NCBI GenBank assembly: GCA_028753945.1
Contig: JAPNXP010000004.1
Span: 3,286,001-3,350,000, forward strand
Origin: Hexactinellida sp. DTS-2022
Lineage: Eukaryota; Porifera; Hexactinellida
Reading direction: 5' to 3'
DNA length: 64,000 nucleotides
Shown here: positions 1 to 11,917 of the stretch, piece after piece
Layout: each line of letters begins with the position of its first letter
Numbering within the stretch: position 1 is the stretch's first letter
The notes under the pieces: model-generated
The model's input: the letters and a program-made list of their open reading frames with translations, nothing else
Databases searched by the model: none
What the model was told of the DNA's origin: nothing
Position numbers and translations under genes: made by a program

Positions 1-79
1 CTGTACATAATTTAATTTTTAGCATCGATTATACATTGTTGTTTTCTAAACAACAAAGTTAAATTCAATGTTTAATTCA

Positions 80-663
80 TTAAAAAGTTAAATTTTCAAT
101 AGTTCTTCGTCCCTGCACAAGACCCTTCCTCTTGATAGCCATCTGATTCCTGAGCATTATGATGATATATTGAGACCCAATTTCTTCACAAATATTGGTA
201 AAAAACGTGATTTGAGTGATCTGCTTATTTAAACTAACAATCTTTACAGCCTCGTCAAGTCCACCTTTTAGTTGACTTGTCAGTGTTTTTGGAACCAATA
301 CTTCATGATACAAAAACTTTTTTTGCAATCTCTTTGTTTTCTGTTTAAAATCCTTTTATTGACCCAACCTATGCAGCAGTACCCTTCAAGCCTTTACAAC
401 TTGGGAACTGATTCTCAATTACCGTCACATTGATAATGAGTGAAAGCTATCAATTGAGATTTCTCTATAATATCCTCTGATTCATAATTTGGAGAGCGTA
501 TGTACAGATTATTGCTCTTAATGTTTCACAAACAGTTATTTCATTGTCCACAGATATGTACCTAGAGAATCTGCTAATGGTATTATCAGAGAGGAATTTT
601 GCTTGTGCTTTCTCAGCATGAGTACCATTCATTGTGATTACTATAATACGACAAACAGGGATG
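80..663 (-). pseudogene. hAT transposase fragment, ZBED5/FAM200-like (3' part)
   Basis: Two frames read right to left. Positions about 663-465 encode a stretch containing FLSDNTISR and YALQI, matching the family's 'LSNNTVSRRI...FALQLDE' segment before the first catalytic Asp. Positions 328-80 encode YHEVLVPKTL, DEAVKIV and ICEEIGSQY, matching the family's 'HREALVAKTLP...DEAVKIVNFIKS...LCEEMGS' segment. About 130 bp between them is out of frame and the middle of the RNase-H-like domain is missing. The N-terminal continuation lies beyond the inserted MULE at 2722. It is a dead copy. Family assignment is by remembered motif similarity. Confidence 0.72.
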
Positions 664-998
664 ATTATTTGGGGCGCATGCATTAGTACAAATTAGTATG
701 TATGCATTTGCCCAAATTTGCCATGTTGTCGTTAGTCCAAATAATCGTGCTAGTAGGACCTCATTAGTACGAACAAGTAGTTTAATTGCATGATATGAAA
801 TTAAATATAATAAATAATGGAATATTAAGGATTTAAAGTAATATTAAGAAGTGGAAAAATGTATTTAAGAGGTTATTATCAAATGAGACAGTTTTTGTTA
901 ATGTTCGGCTAATGGCATCCAAAAATTCCCATTGATTATAGATCTCATTTCTAAGTTTTTCTTTACAAACTTATCTATACTCCATGTTTACCCTGACG

Positions 999-1207
999 CA
1001 GGGTTTCATCTATACCCCCCCTCAGGGGGGGGTTAGCCCCCCCCTGAAATTAGTTTTTGAGAAAAAAGACCCCCCTGAGAATTTTTCTGACCCCCCTCTC
1101 AGGGGGGGGGTTTAATTAACTATAGCGAAATGTAAATTACCCCCCCCCCTGACTTCAATTGGACTTCGTTATCCCCCCCCTGAGGTGAAAGTCTAGATCC
1201 ATCACTG
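999..1207. mobile_element. hAT-type MITE inside MULE 1
   Basis: A 209-bp segment with runs of C and G (CCCCCC-CTGA motifs), flanked on both sides by the 8-bp direct repeat CCCTGACG (991-998 and 1208-1215). The ends are loosely inverted: CAGGGTTTCATCTA and, reversed, CAGTGATGGATCTA. Eight-bp duplications and CA-G termini are hAT hallmarks. It interrupts the 3' end of the MULE transposase. Confidence 0.8.
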
Positions 1208-1215
1208 CCCTGACG

Positions 1216-2456
1216 TGTACTTTCCTTGGTCTAGTAATGTCTTTCCGTGTTCCAATCGAGAGATTTCATTGTCATAGTCTGCAATTGTATTATTTAGAGT
1301 ATCCATAAATTTCCATATTTGCGGGTGACTTGATTTAAATAACGATTTTAGATGTCCGTGATAGCTTTCTGCCCCGTTGTTAGTCCCATTCTCTAATTCA
1401 AAAAATGATAGCTCACTTGGTTTAACTTGAACTAACCAAAATCTTTTAAAATATTTCAGTAAACATCGAGTTTCAACTTTTCTATGTGTGGTAGTGTTGG
1501 AATTTGAAGAATAGAGTAGGTTGAATGGATTAAATCACCTGGTAAGAAAGGAATAGTCATTATTTGCTGCACATGTGATTTCAGTTCTACAATATCTCGA
1601 TAACTTGATGCCAATCCATATTTTTGGATTTTCCATATCGCTTGTGTATAGAGGAACCAGCATCCATAAAGTCTGGTTCCTGGATAAACATGTTTGAATG
1701 CATTCCGTGATCCTCTTTCCCAATCGGACATTGTTTTTGTAGGTTGTAATTAAGGGATAAGTTCCTTTATTATTAGGATGACTGCGTTATACAGTTCCTC
1801 GTATTTATTCGTCATTAGACAATGTATAGCTGGAATGGTGTGTCTTCCAATTGAGATAAAATTGTAAACAGCTGGTAAAATAGCTTTGGAACAACTTGGA
1901 ATATAGCATCATATTGAATATCATGGACATCTGCCATTACATTATAGATTTTTTCTGAGAAAAAGATAACGGCTCTCCACTCATCTAATTTGATTGTTTA
2001 CTTTAAATTTATTGCAAAGTTTGTCGTTGGTAACATTTCGCAGAATTCAATTACAGAATTAGGGATTTTAGGCTGAGAGGCACATCTTGCTCTATACATT
2101 ATGGATTCAATTCTTTGAAAGTGATTTGATGAGCTGAAGGGTCTGTCCTAGTAACATCGTTGAATATTTCTCGAAGGTTTTCTCTGAAGCATTTTGCCAT
2201 TTACTTCATTTAGTCTTTAGTTCAAAAACTTCCGAGTTGTATGCTTTTACATCATGATTATGCTCTGACTTAGGAAAAAATATACATTAACTCTAGGAAC
2301 CAATTTAGCAGAACCTTCTCAAGCATTCCTGAAAAGCACGCATTTTAAGTAGTTGCAAGTTGATGTCGGTCTGCTGTTCAAGAAATATTTGTATCCATCA
2401 GGGGTAGAAGCAATTTTACCTCCTTTGCTTCGATACTCTTCAGTCTCGTATTCCAT
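1216..2456 (-). pseudogene. MULE transposase with N-terminal FLYWCH finger, frameshifted
   Basis: An ATG at 2456 opens a frame starting MEYETEEYRSKGGK, with a FLYWCH-like zinc finger (GYKYFLN, then a cysteine-rich stretch and SEHNHD). Positions 1731-1456 carry the MULE catalytic segment: SDWERGSRNAFKHVYPGTR then GCWFLYTQAIW. The family motif is GCWFHY..A, so the His appears changed to Leu. After a frameshift near 1456 the C-terminal part continues with TNNGAESYHGHLKSL, SSHPQIWKF and ISRLEHGKTLLDQGKYTSG down to the MITE at 1207. Stops and frameshifts between blocks make it inactive. Confidence 0.82.
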
Positions 2457-2721
2457 AAATAATTAGTTTTTTTTATGTGTAAAATTATGATGCTTTTATA
2501 GGTAGTATTTGTATGTCAATAGATACTATTATTATTTTTTAACACTCTTATTCTAACAGGTTCCAATTACGAACGTGACAACTTGTATACAATAAAACCA
2601 CCTGGTTTTTTGAATGAAGCCTAGTATTTTGCACTATTGCCAATTTAAAATTTGGACTAACGACAACATGCCAAATTTGGACAAATGCATGCATACTAAT
2701 TTGGACTAACGACGCGGCCCC

Positions 2722-2860
2722 ATTATTTTTTCAGCGATCGTGTGAGGTTTGATCTGATTTCCTTATAGGTTCTGCTACTAAATACACTCATACATCCCTT
2801 ATCCGGGCACTATTGTCTGGAGGATGCATGTAGCTTGGAATTTGACCGGATCTCATAAAT
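2722..2860 (-). pseudogene. hAT transposase fragment, ZBED5/FAM200-like (5' part, other side of MULE 1)
   Basis: Reading leftward, the sequence encodes VYLVAEPIRK and, after one frameshift, KPHTIAEK, ending exactly at the MULE 1 junction. This matches the family's 'YLVA.RIAKSGKPHTIAEKL' segment. Joined across the MULE with one copy of ATTATTT removed, the frame runs on as HTIAEKIIIPVCRIIV. A BED finger further upstream is not recognisable. Confidence 0.65.
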
Positions 2861-4271
2861 ACAATGGCTTGTACATCTCCAAACCAAAAGTGTATAATCC
2901 ATATATGCTAGATTCTTTGAGTGTAGCTTGCTTGTTGAAATTTCTTAAAATTCACCTATTTAGCTAAATTCAACATTTGTCGTTTGTTTGTAATCAGTTT
3001 CGACTGGGAGCAGACTAGAAGAAAAATACTCAACTACAATTTAATAATCAATAACCGTCTCTTCATTTTCACTACCAGAATCATAATGTTGTATTTTCTT
3101 CAAAACTTGTTCATTTCTATGTATTTATGATTATCCAGAAACGTAAATTCAATAATTACTGCAACTAATTATTACAAAAGAAACGGAAAATTTGAGGTAT
3201 GAAAACTAATGAATAATTGAGTAATTCCAATCAGTTCTAAATATTTAAAGTCACTAGGTCAGTTAACTAGTATATTGGTGAGTCTAGCGCACCCCTAGAG
3301 AAAGGTAACGACGCCCCAGGGTGCCGCGGCACCCGGGTTTGGGACCACTTTTCTAATCTTTACAGTCTTCAATGCCAATTCAGGAGATTCCTGTCACATT
3401 GCTCGCTTTCTTACTATATTTTCAACTACCAAAATTCAAGCGTAGTCGTGAACTGCTAAATAAATTTGAATTAATTACATATTTAACAGTTACTTAGCTC
3501 ATGTGCAATTTCTATTTCTTCCGAGATTGGTATAGCATTTTCAATTCAAATTGCAATTGTTGCAGTCAAAGTGCGTTTAATTCGAATTCTATCATTATTT
3601 TGATTTAATTAGTACGTTTAGTTAGATAGTTATGTAACATTAGTTTAATAGTTTCAGTAATTATAAGAATATTAGAGCCCTTTGGTCTTTCACAACAATT
3701 GATTTTTATTAATAATTTGCAGATTAGCGTTTATCCATTTTCCCTCCTTTTATTATTAATAATATTTGTGATATCCCCTGCAATACATTAGAATATTGTT
3801 CTCTAAATACGTACCTTATGTTTGTTGTAGTATTGCTACATTCACTATTTTGTCAGAACCCAGCTAACCTACTATAATCAGCGAAATATACATTTATATT
3901 GTCATGGTTACCTTCAAACAGGATATACTGTATGCATAATTACCCTTTTCTAATGGCAGAGTTTTTGCTTATAACCATCATACGTATAATAATATTTGTC
4001 TCGTAATTTTATCTAATTATTTTTCGAAGTTAGTTATGTGGACTTTCTCGGCATCAAACAGTAAGTAATTGATTTGTATATTTAGCACATTTAATTCTTT
4101 GATTTGTACATTGAATACATATAATTATAATTAATCTCCAATTCGGGAACTTTACTAGTAAGTCTATATATACGTACTACATGCTTTTACACATTCAATC
4201 TGTAGGCACGTATTGCATTTATTGACTGCACTGTTACATGTAAATTACAAATTTCAAAAGCGTCGCGTTCA
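2861..4271. other. AT-rich stretch without recognised gene
   Basis: About 1.4 kb with no long frame, no convincing splice-bounded exon and no clear terminal repeats. A short GC-rich patch near 3290-3345 (CGGCACCCGGG) looks like the end of a decayed MITE. Confidence 0.5.
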
Positions 4272-4279
4272 GTCTAGTA

Positions 4280-5234
4280 CAGTGTTTCTCAACGTGGGCG
4301 ATATCGCCCCCTAAGGGGCGATACGAGAGACGAGGGGGGCGATAAAACGGTTAGGGGCGATTGGGGGGCTACAAGACTGTAAGGGGGCGGTAGGGGGGCG
4401 ATTTGATTCACTTTAGCTAGAATCTAGAAATTTACATGTTCATCATTTCGGCTATTCTTGACCTAATTAAATCCCGATCTGAAAAATCTTGCACTGGGCA
4501 CAATCAAGGGCCTCGATACTGTGGGATCCTCGACCCCCGAAATCAATGCATTCGTGCGAGAGCCTCATTTCTCTCCCCAAATATTTTGTGCACCTCATGT
4601 ATTTATTTCCCCTGAAATCAATGATAAATTGTTGTCTTTAAATTATTTAGTTATACTCAATGTTATTTGATTTCTTCTTCTCTCCTAAGAATTTTTAAAT
4701 TAAGAGGAAATCAATTTATAATTTTATAAAAAGAAAAATTCCTGTGCTTCGCCCCCCGACCCAATCTGCTTTTTAAATCTACGCCCCTGGGACCATGCCC
4801 AACTTTCACACTAAACATGGTTGTCAAATGTAAATATACCGATAATACCGTATTTCCCCGAATAAGCGCCTCGGTGCTTATTGATTTAATGGTCTAAATT
4901 TGCACTCATTTTTTCATGAAATTTCCAGAAAATAATATTAAGGTGCATTCTAATGGTACCCAGCGAGATTAAACATCCTATAATTGCCTAAATCACACCA
5001 TTTCCATTGCAGTTATCATTTATTGGGAATAAATTTTAACATACAGATAACATTTTTATAGAGCCGGCGCTTTTTTAAGCCCAGGCGCCTTTTTCGGGAA
5101 ATACGGTTTATAACTTTATAGAATATCTGTCTTAGTTGCTTGGTTCTTTATTTATGTTAAAATTGTAGGGGGGCGATAAGCACTGGCACTATCCGCTAAG
5201 GGGGCGATCGACTGAAAAAGGTTGAGAAACACTG
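4280..5234. mobile_element. hAT MITE (955 bp), perfect 8-bp target duplication
   Basis: Ends are CAGTGTTTCTCAAC at the left and the inverted GTTGAGAAACACTG at the right, a common hAT terminus. Both sides carry GTCTAGTA (4272-4279 and 5235-5242). Subterminal regions are full of GGGGGCGAT repeats in both orientations. No transposase frame is present, so it is non-autonomous. Confidence 0.9.
4847..5107. mobile_element. MITE nested in the 4280-5234 element
   Basis: Terminal inverted repeat: ACCGTATTTCCCCGAA with AAGCGCC at the left, and GGCGCC with TTCGGGAAATACGGT at the right. Length 261 bp with AT-rich filler. I could not fix a target duplication. Confidence 0.65.
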
Positions 5235-5364
5235 GTCTAGTACCATTTTCCAAAATATGTTACTGATATGTATAAAACAATAAATCTCTAAAAACTTTAC
5301 CAAGACCCCAGACAAATCCTTCTTGCCTGTTTCAAATAACGGGACTTCATAATTATCCCTTATG

Positions 5365-5508
5365 CAGTAGTTCCCAGCCTGGGGTTATTACACCTCTCAA
5401 GGGCATACAGGATTTCAGAATATTCACTACTGTTTATGGTATTGGAGATCCACAGAATGTGAGGCTTTCATATAGGGGTCCACTGCTGAAAAAGTTTGGA
5501 AAACGCTT
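5365..5508. mobile_element. hAT MITE (144 bp)
   Basis: Left end CAGTAGTTCCCAGCC, right end AAAGTTTGGAAAACGCTT (reversed: AAGCGTTTTCCAAACTTT). Flanks CCCTTATG (5357-5364) and CCCTAATG (5509-5516) match at 7 of 8 bases, as for an old hAT target duplication. Confidence 0.7.
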
Positions 5509-5557
5509 CCCTAATGGAATACGTATTGTTGTCAGAGGAACCCTCGTTACTGGTACA

Positions 5558-5712
5558 CAGAGACGGCGCGGCTTTTGGGGGCCCCCGGGTGATCGACCTA
5601 CTAGTCCCCTTTGTCCAGGGCCCCGTGGTGCCTGAACATGGGGCCCCCTTTGTAATCGATTGAGGGGCCCGCGGCTGAATCACCCGTGCGGGGTGCGGCC
5701 GCGCCGCCCATG
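5558..5712. mobile_element. GC-rich hAT MITE (155 bp), perfect 8-bp duplication
   Basis: Flanked by CTGGTACA on both sides (5550-5557 and 5713-5720). Ends CAGAGACGGCGCGGC and, inverted, CATGGGCGGCGCGGC agree at 11 of 15 bases. The interior is dominated by GGGGCCCC-type palindromes, a strong GC island in an AT-rich region. Confidence 0.8.
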
Positions 5713-5720
5713 CTGGTACA

Positions 5721-7482
5721 TGAACTTGATATGTTTACTAGTATTTCAAAGAAGGCAGGTAGTTTTTATCAATAAATTGAAATCTACTACAATTATTGGT
5801 AAGATCTAGTAGTTGAATATTCCTCTTCCACTTTATCCCCTCTTTCAAACAAAACGAAGAACCAGTCAAAGAGCATGTATATATAACTGGATCTAATTTG
5901 CTTTTGAAGTGTGCTCGTTTTAAACTTCAGACTCGTACAATACTTTTATCTTTAACTTTGTTTTCATTCTCTTGCTAATTAATGACTAAATGTATACTTA
6001 TTGGCTTTTGAAACTTGAATTCTTGTGATCTATAGCACTTGTCAGTATTCATGAAATGTTTACTGATGAATTTCCTTGGACCATGGATACCTGAAGTTCA
6101 TTTTAAAATGATCTTTTGAACTTTATCCTAATATTTAGTAATTGTGGAGGTCATTGTATTCGTTTCGTCCGCCCCTTATTTCATTTTAATATATAAATAT
6201 ACAAATTCTTAATATCACACTTTATTCTAAAATGGATAATATTTTGTTTATTTATTTCCTAACTCTCATCTTTATTTCAGGTAGGCAACAGAGGCGTTTA
6301 GGAATGCTTTTGAATATCCGGTAAGTGAGTTACCAAATTCATTGAAATTTAATGAGCTTCTCTTATTCATAGCAATAATCGTGGGTGACTAATAATGGAT
6401 TGTTTACATACCAAATAGAATTCGTAATTAAATTATGAAATACCAGCCCTGCTTCGCATGCTTGGTCGCTTCTTGGTTAGTTTGTGGTTTACACTTCTAA
6501 AATTAATTATATAATGTAAATAGGCATAAAATAGTCAGATTTTATCATTTTATATTTGAATGATTACGTCATCATGCGGTAAGGAGTAGGCATTTTGATA
6601 ATATGGTGTAGCCACTATGTCCACATCATTAATTCACATGTTTTATTAAATTTCAGATATTTTCTCATTCAAGTGTGCTAAATAAGTGAATTTAATTTCA
6701 TCTCCGCAATTTTCGTATCTTCATGACGACATAATAATTTGATAATGAATGAGCATATTCGTGATTCTGTGTCAGTGATATGTACGTAGTCACTATTAAA
6801 ATACATAATACAGTATATTAAATGTTCACGTTCCTATTCTCATGGAGTGTGAGTTATAAGCAATTAGGTGGATTTTCACACATTCAATAATGTGACAATT
6901 ACGTCATCAATCCTTTTTTGTTTTGATTTTTCGCTCAAGACTTGAAATGTCCGAGTCTTGCCACAAATCCTCTTTTAAGTCAAAATGCAGTCTTCTGAGT
7001 AATGTAGTTTCTTCATTCACTTCTGGACATCCAAACAAATATATACATATGTAAAGATTAATTTTGTTTCAAAAGTATAGATTGTCCGGAATTTCATTAA
7101 TCAGACTATATACATCATTATTAATAATTTATTTAGAATGTGAATAATTAGGTATCTGCTACCAAAGTGCCACTGTATTGTCTGATATTCACAGACCCAA
7201 GTAGATAGGCTTTAGAAACAACAATATCCTAAAATTCGAAATATTATTAATTTAACCAATTATAATTAGAGGATTTACCTAGTAATTAAATACCACAAGT
7301 TAGCATTTTATGAACTAAGTTGGTATTATTTATTTTTAAGTGGAAATTGGGAATTTTATTCAGGACCCCTCAAAAAACACTTATTTGTTTTTAAACGACG
7401 AACTAAATTGTTATTCGAGAACAATTTTACCGGAATGCCTGAATTTTGCCAAATTCAGCGAAAATCCTTTGTATTAGCATTA
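5721..7482. other. AT-rich stretch with one possible micro-exon and a diverged repeat
   Basis: No long frame. Positions 6281-6320 are bounded by a good acceptor (CTTTATTTCAG) and donor (GTAAGTGAG) and have one open frame (RQQRRLGMLLNI). I cannot attach it to any gene. Positions about 6515-6960 look like a diverged copy of the repeat at 8765-9065 (shared GATTACGTCATCATGCG and CATCATTAAT blocks). Confidence 0.35.
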
Positions 7483-8251
7483 CAGTAGAGTTTCCCAAAA
7501 CGGGCACACCGAAAAGCGGATAACCCCTCTACAACGGACAGACCTCCTGGAACGGAAAGATTTTCCATACATTTAATACTTAAGCTTTCTCCGAGAAGCG
7601 GACGCGGACGCGGACAACTCTGAACCCCGAAAAACGGACAAAGGAAATGGCCCAAATGGTGTTTCTGAATACAAAATTATCCCCGAAGAAAGGACAACCA
7701 GGAACTATATCCAATAATTTTCATGATAATCACAAATTTAAATGATGATATGTAGGGCATTAGGATCTTACGATCCGGCTCGCGAACCTTTTTATAGGAT
7801 CGGAAGCGGATCGCGGATCCACATAAAACTTTTTGTCACTTTTCAATCCCGATCCTTTTTAGGATATGTCTTACTTTACTAAATCTGATAAATCCAATCA
7901 GATTTAAATGACTAACATTAGTATGGCAATTCAGAGTTGTTATTTCCATTTACAGTATACTTAAACCAGCTGGTATACATTAATAAACAAACCAAGTTAT
8001 TATATTATTTTTATTATCTATTAAAAATATCTCGATGGATCGTATAACCATTTCTAAATTACGATCAGTAAATAATATCACTTGCATTTTCTCTTGTAAC
8101 TAATCAGTCTTAGTACATGTAAAACTGCAATCAAAATGTTGTATATTGGATGATTTTCTATGAATAAGGACTACTACCCGAGAAGCGGACATTTCTCTAC
8201 AACGGACCAAAGGCATGTCCCAAACGTGTCCGTTATTCGGAGACTCCACTG
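7483..8251. mobile_element. pogo/Tigger-like MITE flanked by TA
   Basis: Left end TA-CAGTAGAGTTTCCCAAAACGG (7481 on) and right end CCGTTATTCGGAGACTCCACTG-TA are inverted copies. Both halves carry several AACGGACA-like units in opposite orientation (GAAGCGGACA, ACAACGGACA). No transposase frame. TA flanks suit the Tc1/mariner/pogo superfamily. Confidence 0.8.
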
Positions 8252-8689
8252 TATATTCGTTGGAAAAATGACCCGAATAAGCAATTTATCCTCTAAATTT
8301 TGGGCGTTGCCAGTTGACTTTTGTTTGCCCATACTTTCATCCCAAATGAGGCTAGAGGGATTTTCGCTTCAAATGTGTTTTCAGACTACTAAGTAGTAGT
8401 TTGTCACATCAAAATTGAATTGATCTAACTTTTTCAGAACTAAGATCTATACTATAATATATCTGCTCCTATATGAATCCACACTAGCTATGGCTAGCAT
8501 GCACTATGCAACTGTATGCAGCCAACTTAGTTCAGGGGTGAATTTACCCGTTAAACCAATATGATTCAGTTAATTTGTTGAATAGTTATTTATTAGATTT
8601 TTTGGTCATTTAGTTTTACTAAACATTTGATACAATGCAACTTTACCATTTAGTTTACACTAGCGCGCTTCGCTTGCTAGATCGCATCG

Positions 8690-9065
8690 CGGTAGAAGAC
8701 AACCAACCACACACCAACAGCTTCGCGGTTGGTGTGTGGTTTATATACTTCAAACATTGATTATGAAGTGTAAATAGGCCTAAAATAGTCAAATTTAACA
8801 TTGTGGAATTTTAGTTATTACGTCACCACACGTTAATGATTAAGTATGTTGACAATCTTGTGTGACCAACGTGTCTGCATCATTAATGTCCATGTTCTAT
8901 TAAATTTTCACATTCTATATCTTAGAGGGCGGGAATTATGTGCGATTAGGTGAATTTCCATGATTCTCGAAATGTGACTGACGTAATGACCTGTCGAGGT
9001 GTGATAAATATTTTGTGAAAACCTCAACTTGTTGGCGGGTGCCGTAAATCACATTTGAAACCGTC
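8690..9065. repeat. Dispersed repeat (family H) with hairpin
   Basis: Positions 8704-8741 form a hairpin (AACCACACACCAAC, loop, GTTGGTGTGTGGTT). The following 300 bp (GTAAATAGGCCTAAAATAGT to CAACTTGTTGGCGGGTGCC) recurs at 46600-46930 and, more diverged, at 6515-6960. Its end portion recurs inverted at 10437-10600. I infer a non-autonomous, possibly Helitron-like family. Confidence 0.65.
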
Positions 9066-9110
9066 CAGTTTCTAGAATTAACTCGGAATATACAAGCAAA
9101 TATCTACATA

Positions 9111-9212
9111 CAGTCGACTCCGCTTAATAAAGCCACCTCGGGAGCAGGTTTTTTTGCCCCGATTAAGCGGAGAAACCCTTTAACCGGTGACTCTATTAAG
9201 CGGAGTTGACTG
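9111..9212. mobile_element. pogo-like MITE (102 bp) flanked by TA
   Basis: CAGTCGACTCCGCTTAAT at the left and the inverted ATTAAGCGGAGTTGACTG at the right, with TA on both sides. Internal units GATTAAGCGGAGAAACC repeat the end motif. A minimal member of the family also seen at 9238-9753, 16255-16800 and 20193-20386. Confidence 0.85.
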
Positions 9213-9237
9213 TATATACACAGATATATACTACATA

Positions 9238-9753
9238 CAGTCTACTCCGCTTAATTGGGACACGTTTGTTTCAGGATTCTTGTCTCAATTAAGCGGAAAT
9301 CTCAATTAACCGGGAAATCTTTTTAACATCTAGTTGGGATTTATAACAATTTAGTTTTAAATCTGATAACAATTCCTCCATTGGATTCGGAACCTTGAGG
9401 TTACTCAAACCCATAGTATGAGCCTTAATAATTTTTGGACCTTTTGGAACTGTCCGTAAACCTTGAGATCTGGTAAATTGCGATTAGGGAATTCAATAAG
9501 ACAATAAACCCAAATTAGATATTTTATCAGAATTGATCAAATTATTCGAATTTGTTCTGATCAATATAAATTTTATATGGGCGATCATCAATTTTGAACA
9601 CAAATTGTTGTTTTTTCCCGATGAAGCGGAGTTTGTCCCGATTAACCGAAAATTTAGTATTAGCTTCTATGGAAAAGATTCGGTTCTTGAGGTTTTGCCC
9701 CAATTAAGCGGTTGTCGCAATTAACGGGTTTCCCAATTAAACGGAATATACTG
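9238..9753. mobile_element. pogo-like MITE (516 bp) flanked by TA
   Basis: Left end TA-CAGTCTACTCCGCTTAATT and right end AATTAAACGGAATATACTG-TA. Both ends carry arrays of CAATTAAGCGG / CAATTAACCGG. Nearly the same layout as 16255-16800. No transposase frame. Confidence 0.85.
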
Positions 9754-10169
9754 TATATGCAGGTTTGTTTTTTAATAGTATAGATGTATATCTTTTGTAC
9801 TTTTTTAATCCCACCCTCCACTATTTCTCGAAAATTAAAAAATGTTTTCCAACAGGATGACGACTTTCAGGTCTACTTCATCCAAAAATCATCCTCTTGA
9901 ACTTTACTTGTTATTCGGCAGGTTTACATATAGATGTTTAAATTATAATATCAAACCGATAATGAAATAAATATTAAAATTTGGTACCATCCACGGTCCT
10001 ATTCTGCAACTAGTGCAAAATATATTCCTAATATTCTACAGATAAATAGATGACATCAAACAATGTGGACTTATATTTGAAGTTTTTAACTATTCACTTA
10101 ATCTAATTTTTATAAAATACTTCTCTTCTGATCGGAAAACTTTTCTTCTCTCATCTTATTTCTGTATAC

Positions 10170-10600
10170 AGCAGCCATAATCACTAAGAACTTAAGTACT
10201 AAGTTCGAACTTAAGTACAATGTTCAAACCTAAGGTGTATTCACTTAAAGTTAAGTTCGAAGAATGTTAAGTATGACATTCATTTCTAATTTTTTCTATT
10301 CACTCTGGAGTTTGGAATCGGCCTCAAATAATGATACAGTCAACTCCCGTTATAACCAAGTAGGATATAACGAAGTATCTGAATCTAACGAAGTAATTCA
10401 ATGGTCCGGAAATCCTTTTATCATATTATCTATACTATTAAAACACAAGCCTGGGTGGGTGTGTGTGTGTGTATATATTTGTTTGTATGTTCCGAGTTGA
10501 ATGAAGAAAGTGGACGGTTTCCAAATGAGATTTTTTGCATATAGGGGTAACTTTTGGCACCCGCCAACAAGTTGAGGTTTCCACTAAAAATTGATCACAA
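10170..10600. repeat. Fused repeat ends: AACTTAAG-rich piece, pogo-like end, family H terminus
   Basis: 10170-10270 has AACTTAAGTACTAAGTTCGAA-type palindromes like the element at 43582-44170. 10337 on is a pogo-like left end (CAGTCAACTCCCGTTATAACC) with no partner found. 10437-10600 starts TATACTATTAAAACACAAG, followed by a GT microsatellite, and is the inverted terminus of family H (GGCACCCGCCAACAAG). Confidence 0.55.
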
Positions 10601-11917
10601 GCGGTAAAAGGCGGTAAAAGGAATGTAAAAAAAATTATTAATTGTACCTTCATGCCACTTTACATAAACTTTGCTAGATTATGATTGAATTACGAGTAAA
10701 TGATTACTAGAGTAATGATTATTAGAGTAAGATCAAATCAATTTATACAAAATACCGTAAATACATTTAAGAACTTCGTATGTTACTTATCATAATTTTA
10801 ATTCAAATGGCGGTTTGATTCCACTATTAATTTATGAACAACAACAACACAAGAATCTCTAATCCGGGAGCGAGTTTTCAGGGATCATAGTGATCCATTG
10901 AATTTCTATGATGATCTCGAATTTGTACATCGTTTTGTCTTCTCAAGGTCAACAATTTTGAAGTTAAGTGAATTGATTCAAAATCATCTTAACTTCGAGC
11001 TTAATTTCCTTATTAAATACGTCCACAGATCTCTTATCATTAGTTAAATTTTGTCATATATATACTATAGTTGTAGATGTGATGTGTATTAATCAAACAT
11101 GTTAACATTCATTTCATCAAATTTTGTAGCAATAGTTTTCCAAAGTACAGTGCATTCTCTATAAGTAAAAAAGTGTTCGAATACTAAGACTCTTATAATC
11201 TTAGTCAAATCTCCACATGACTTAATCTAGGAAATTAGTCGATTCAACCAACTCAATCTTTGAATGAGTTGAACTCATTTCAATTCATTTTCCACTGCTA
11301 ACAAGTAACAACACATTCATTTTTGCATCACCAACTCATTCAAAAAATGAGTTTTTTTTCCAACTCTAAATGAGTTGATAACAGCCCTGCATACAACACA
11401 ATTTGTCAAAATATCAGTGAGCTTTCAATAATAGCACCTTAGATACATACTACTCGTCCAAATGTATCTGAACAACAATAATTTATATTCATACATTTAG
11501 CTTCTAGATGCATAATGTCATTTATAGATGCTTCAACATGGATATTTTTGAATTTCATTTTGATCGACTCATTAACTCTATAATGCACAAATTAAATATA
11601 TTTCTTATCATTATGAGGCAATTTGTATATACAAATTCTAATTTCACATCTGAATTTTACATGATCGATTACTCTAGGTTCTTACTTAGATATTACAATA
11701 ATTTTACTGTAATACAGCCATTTTGGATATTGGCTAAGTGACTTGATATCACAATGGAACGACACTCCTACTATTGTACCAGGCTAAGAGGCCTTCATTG
11801 CGCTCACAGCTGTAAGACCATCCATGTTAGGGAAGAGAATTTACATTCCAAAACGTCTGACATTTATTATTGTGCGTATGGTACGTGTGTGCCAACTGGA
11901 GTAGCAGGATTGGGGTA
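10601..11917. other. AT-rich stretch without recognised gene
   Basis: No frame with domain similarity. Positions 11220-11375 contain several ACTCATTNAATGAGTT-like short palindromes. Nothing else seen. Confidence 0.5.

Larger units (their letters stand above)
671..2721 (-). mobile_element. MULE 1 (Mutator-like DNA transposon) with terminal inverted repeats
   Basis: The ends are inverted copies: 671-742 and about 2650-2721 share long near-identical blocks (for example TGTTGTCGTTAGTCCAAAT on the left), both starting with GGGG at the outer edge. Both ends are flanked by ATTATTT (664-670 and 2722-2728), a 7-bp duplication; 8-10 bp is usual for MULEs, so one or two bases may have mutated. The interior encodes a FLYWCH finger and a MULE transposase on the minus strand. 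It sits inside a hAT transposase and itself holds a hAT MITE at 999-1207. Confidence 0.85.

Noticed and set aside
1011-1190. C and G homopolymer runs as assembly error
   Set aside because: Similar runs recur in other MITEs bounded by exact duplications, so they are probably real, though run lengths may be inaccurate.
5468-5683. 71-codon minus-strand frame rich in Gly/Pro/Ser
   Set aside because: Falls across two MITEs (5365-5508 and 5558-5712) and follows their GGGGCCCC palindromes.
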